DNA of 64,000 nucleotides from the NCBI GenBank assembly GCA_025403435.1, contig CM046345.1, positions 14,575,930 to 14,639,929 of the forward strand. Reading direction: 5' to 3'. Under the pieces are notes generated by a model. It searched no databases. It was not told the DNA's origin and was given only the letters and a program-made list of their open reading frames with translations. Positions 60,035 to 64,000 of this stretch are shown here, in pieces. Source of the stretch: Artocarpus heterophyllus. Taxonomy: Eukaryota; Streptophyta; Magnoliopsida; Rosales; Moraceae. The stretch's first letter is position 1; each line of letters starts with the position of its first letter. A program made the position numbers and the translations under genes.

Positions 60035-60870
60035 AGGGGTGATTACGGATTGAATTTTACGAATTTAAGGTTAATTTGTAATCCAATTTAAAACTTTCGG
60101 ATTGATAAAATCTCAACCCATAATCTGGTCTAAAACCTTCATATTAAAAAAATCTCAATCTGTAATCCGATCTAAAACCTTCAGATTGGATTCACGGATT
60201 TACAGATTGAGCTATGATCTCTAAAAAAACTCAAAATAAATTATTTATTTATTATTTTTTTTTTTTATTTTGCTAAACAAGAACTTCATTAAAAAAACCA
60301 AAAGCGGCCACACACAGCAAACCAGCAAAATAGCAGCAGCAACAATAACTCCATTGAAAAAAACCAAAAGCAGCCACGTACAGCAAACCAACAAAATAGC
60401 AACAGTAACAAGAACTTCATTAAAAAAAAAAAAAAAAAAACAAAGGTGATCACGTACAGCAAACCAACAAAACAACAACAGCAACAAAGAAAAAAAAGAA
60501 ACAACAACAAAGAAAACAATTCATGAAAAACTAAAAATGCTGCCAAACCAAGTCGTGTTATTACCAGTGATAATATTTTTGCTTGGTAAAAAACGTTGAA
60601 ATAGTGTTTTTTTTAAGAAAAAGGAAAAATTTTGTTAAATATATATTATTAAAATGATAAAAATATATAAATATATATAAGATTTTGAATGTATGGATTA
60701 AGCGGATTGAGAATTCTGTAATCTGTAATCCAATCTAAAACCTTCGAATTGAGATTTTCTCAATCTATAACTGATCTAAAACTTTTTCAATCCAATCCAA
60801 AACCTTCATATTGGATTGAGTTAGGTGGATCTTATAGTTCTATGGATTTTGTGAATACCCTTAAACCTAA
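60035..60870. mobile_element. putative non-autonomous DNA transposon with internal minisatellite
   Basis: The left end AGGGGTGATTACGGATTG and the right end (other strand) AAGGGTATTCACAAAATCC resemble hAT-type ends. Words such as AATC(C/T)(A/G)ATCTAAAACCTTC recur on both sides (60070-60200 and 60720-60830). A ~66-bp minisatellite lies between. No transposase frame is present and the target duplication is unclear. Confidence 0.4.
60281..60500. repeat. ~66-bp minisatellite, three copies
   Basis: Units start at about 60281, 60347 and 60412 with (G)AACTTCATTAAAAAAA or a variant, then CCAAAAGC(G/A)GCCAC, ACAGCAAACCA(A/G)CAAAA and AGCAACA. Open frames of 80-85 codons on the minus strand here are products of the repeat, not genes. 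Confidence 0.75.
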
Positions 60871-63800
60871 CTCAACAACTCATCATCACATATCAGAGGG
60901 CCTTTAGTGTTGGCTTATCCAGTGTTATATACGCACCAAAATTAACGCACTTTTTAGCTGAAATTTGACGTCCCTTTTATCATTAATTGATTTGAATTGG
61001 CAACGACATATATTATATGGCCGATTTCAATATTGTGAGAAAACTATCGTTGATAGGTGTTGGGATCCCATAAATAAATAAATAAATATTCCTTTTTCTT
61101 TTTATGTTGTTTTTTTGGTTCACCCTACGTAGTATTTGAATGACAAAATTTTTTAGTATTATAGCTCTCTAACATCAACGTTATGTTTAATTGAATGTCA
61201 TAATATGTTTTTTACTTCCATATGTTATATTGGAATGACCATCTTGTTGGATGATGCAATGCCTCAATTATGTTACCAATTACCACATATCCATATCAAA
61301 ATGAGCTTAGTTTGTTTTCAAATGATTTAAGATATAATAACCAATTTCTTTTTCTTTTTTATATTATAATAAATATATTGATATATATGTTGGAAAAAAA
61401 TATAGGTATGTGGTAAGTATTAATGACATATAATCAATGAATAACATTTCAAACTATTAGGTGTCTCTTAACATATCCTTATGGTTTTAATCAAGGATAA
61501 AAATGCCTATGATATTGTCGATATTTTCACTACAATATTCATACTTTGAAGTCTTGACATAGATATAGAGGGTAAGGATTTTTTTCTAGGATGTCTGTAA
61601 AATATCCATAATATCTCCAAATATCGTGATATCGTTGAATATCCATGAAAATCTAGGATATTTTTAGAAATTTCCATAAAATATTCAAAAAGGCCAAGAA
61701 AATTTTCTTTTTGCTCATAGACCAATTTTGCAGGACTTTTTTTTTAGTTATTTTTCAATATAATGTGACTAATATTTTGAACCTAAAAATAAAAAAAAGT
61801 ATTTATTAAGACTTATTTAGTCTTTAAATAATTTTTACTTTTAAAATAAATAGTTTTTGACTCTTTTGTAAAGCCCTATGTCATGTTACATGTAGATGTG
61901 TGTACTATAATTTTACTATTTTTGTCTTTAGTTAGAGTTATTGTTATTCATAGAGCACATGAAGACATAGTACAACTCAAAGGAGTCAAATTGATAAGAA
62001 TTCTAGCTACCTTGAGTTTTGACTCATGAGCTTAGGAACTAACCAAAATTCTTATAAGGTATAATATTCCTTATAGTTCTCAAAATAGGTTAACAATATT
62101 AATAATATCCAACTTATTGATTAACAGTAGGAAGAAATCAAGAAACATATATGTGATACATCAACAATTACCTCTAGTATTATTCAAGGGTAATATCCTA
62201 ACAGATAATTGTTTAGATCAATATCAGAACATACATAATGCTTTCCAACTAGCTAGAAACTTTTTTTGGTATTGAAGATACTTAAAGTTTGTGCATACTT
62301 ATTATATTTGACGATAGTTTTTATGCACTCTATTATATTATTGTACTTTGTTTCTAATGAGCATGTAAACTAATATTAGAATCATAATCAATATATATAA
62401 TGATGACATACTTTTATAGTAAGCAATATAACTCGTATATTAGACTAAAGTTGTATTATTTATGTTATTAACTTAGTTCAAATTAAGTAATATTGATTTT
62501 TTTTTTTTGCATTGTGCAAAGTTGTAAGAAAAAAATACGAAGTTTTTTTTAATGTTTTTTTTTTCAAAATTCTATTTTTTTTCTAAATATCTGTCCACAT
62601 CAATATTATCTACAACATTATCCATGACCCTATTAGTAAATCAAAGCGTCGACGACATCCACATTTTCGTCGTTGGTTTTAATTTCTTTTTCAGCTCATC
62701 AGTTGTTTTTATTTTTCCTCGTTTACAACATTAATAATTTTTGTCTGGCTTGCTGACGAGAAAAGGGTGTTATTTTCCTATGGAGTTGTCATCCACTTAA
62801 AGTATATTGAATAGAATTTTCCGATTTTACGCAAGCATTTTTGTCTTATGCATACAAAATGTTCTAATGAAAAAGTGACTATTTTGCTGGAATACTGAGA
62901 AAAAGTGGGTACTTCCAAACCCAAGCGTATACTTGCCGAGCTCAAATATCTACATGCATCCTTGCCATTGCCAGTCTTGCCACTAACTAGTTGCTATAGC
63001 TTCTTATAACCTTAATACTCTCTCTCTCTGTTATTTTTTTCTTCTTTCTCTCTCTACAGCTATATATTTAGAAGGATTTTGTCTATACATACATACTTGT
63101 ATCTCACTTTATGGGTAACAGCGCAGGTGGAGCAAACAAAAACAAAATTTTTTAATTACTTCTTTAGTTGGAATTGCATCATCCTTGGCCTGGCTAGTAG
63201 TCAGCCTAGAGAATTAAAGGGATGTTCTTGTGGTGGCCCTATCTAGTAAACTATTTATTAGTCTCTCAAATCAACATTTCATTGATCAGAAGCTAATTAA
63301 GGAATATATCGAGTTTTGTGTATGTTTTTAGATTGGCGGGGATGAATTAATATGCCTTGGCTTGATGTAAGTTGTACGGAGAACGTTTGACCATTAGTTA
63401 ATTGTTCATCCCTTTTTATATGTACATGTAGTTATCTGTATTTATCTGTATGTTATACATATTTTTATTTAATATGATCTTAATCAAATCCAACAATATT
63501 TAACGCGCGCTAGCTACAAGGTCCTATTGTAGGAGGATCCTTCTTTAGTTATGTTTTAGGGTTGGTTTTTAATCCCCTTTATTTTTTTCCTAACAATCCA
63601 TGTATACTTCAATGTCACGTAAAGTAACAGAATAGAAATTCTTTTCCCACTAAATAGAAATTTATTTTAGTGGGAATACTAAGAAAAAAAATAGAGAAAA
63701 AAAATAGAGCTAATTTTTATTGAGTAGGAACATAGCTATATATATATATATATATATATATTAATTCTTACAAAGGACACAATTATAATTTCTTTTATAA

Positions 63801-63892
63801 AATAAGATATTAAAATTTCAAAAAACTATAAGGTTAAAAATTTAAGTTTTCTAAATCAAACTTTTTACGTGTTTTCTTCCTTTCTGATAGGT
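60871..63892. other. intergenic; no gene seen
   Basis: AT-rich. An ATATCG-rich patch at 61500-61690 recalls 21260-21350. A CT-rich tract followed by a GC-richer stretch at 62930-63260 has the look of a transcribed leader but leads to no frame. A (TA)n tract is at 63736-63761. Confidence 0.5.
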
Positions 63893-64000
63893 TTATTGTT
63901 AAAGGTTTTTCGAGAGAGTTTTTGGCGCCACTCCCTCTCCCTCTGGGTCCAAAGACTGGCGTCGCCTCCAGGTTGGCCGCCAAGACTCGGGCCTGCGAGA
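63893..64000. other. GC-rich sequence running off the window end
   Basis: The composition changes abruptly to GC-rich at about 63920 (TTTTTGGCGCCACTCC, then TCTGGGTCCAAAGACTGG and GCCGCCAAGACTCGGG). It may be the start of another retroelement (TGGCGCC resembles a primer site) or of a gene. Too little is visible to decide. Confidence 0.3.

Noticed and set aside
60245..60546. Two 80-85 codon Cys/Leu-rich frames on the minus strand
   Set aside because: They are translations of the 66-bp minisatellite and poly-T tracts.
62930..63260. Possible gene start with CT-rich leader
   Set aside because: No reading frame or known RNA follows; noted only as intergenic composition.

Overview
The window is nuclear DNA of a flowering plant, most likely a eudicot. 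It is AT-rich, gene-poor and full of nested LTR retrotransposons, and it carries two plant-specific protein genes with clear families plus one tRNA gene. Species cannot be read from the sequence.

Layout. 1-2954: promoter, a probable 5'UTR intron and the coding sequence of a class II (CIN-type) TCP transcription factor of the TCP5/13/17 group (+). 2955-10841: AT-rich intergenic DNA with microsatellites and a decayed RNase H remnant of a retroelement (about 6890-7265, -). 10842-37051: a retrotransposon nest. It holds an old Athila-like Ty3/gypsy element with two ~1.3-kb LTRs (10842-21255, -). That element was itself invaded by a Ty3/gypsy fragment with an antisense gag-like reading frame (13977-16223), by a probable solo LTR (16768-18759) and by a MITE. 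Next comes a truncated Ty1/copia element (~21669-24030, -), then a second Athila-like element (24031-37051, -) split by a structurally complete Ty1/copia element (25195-35178, -) with 2-kb LTRs, a tRNA-iMet primer site and a perfect GTAGC target duplication. 37915-40021: a broken FAR1/FRS (MULE-derived) gene (+). 41140-44760: a tandem array of ~0.7-0.85 kb units. 45478-45548: tRNA-Thr(CGT) (-). 46962-50954: a five-exon LONGIFOLIA/TRM-type gene (-), with its likely promoter near 52370. 52640-64000: intergenic DNA with duplicated segments, MITEs, another LTR and a minisatellite; a GC-rich sequence begins at ~63890 and runs off the end.

Biology. The two protein genes belong to families that control organ shape. 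CIN-type TCPs limit leaf cell proliferation and direct maturation; LONGIFOLIA/TRM proteins bring the TON1/PP2A machinery to microtubules and drive longitudinal cell elongation. They are ~45 kb apart, and nothing in the sequence suggests they are co-regulated. The TRM gene as given has two apparent +1 frameshifts.

The pattern I find most worth following is that several unrelated LTR elements in the nest each carry a compact GC-rich patch of iterated or palindromic short motifs in the same place, just upstream of the TATA box in U3. The full-length copia element has a second such patch in its 5' leader.
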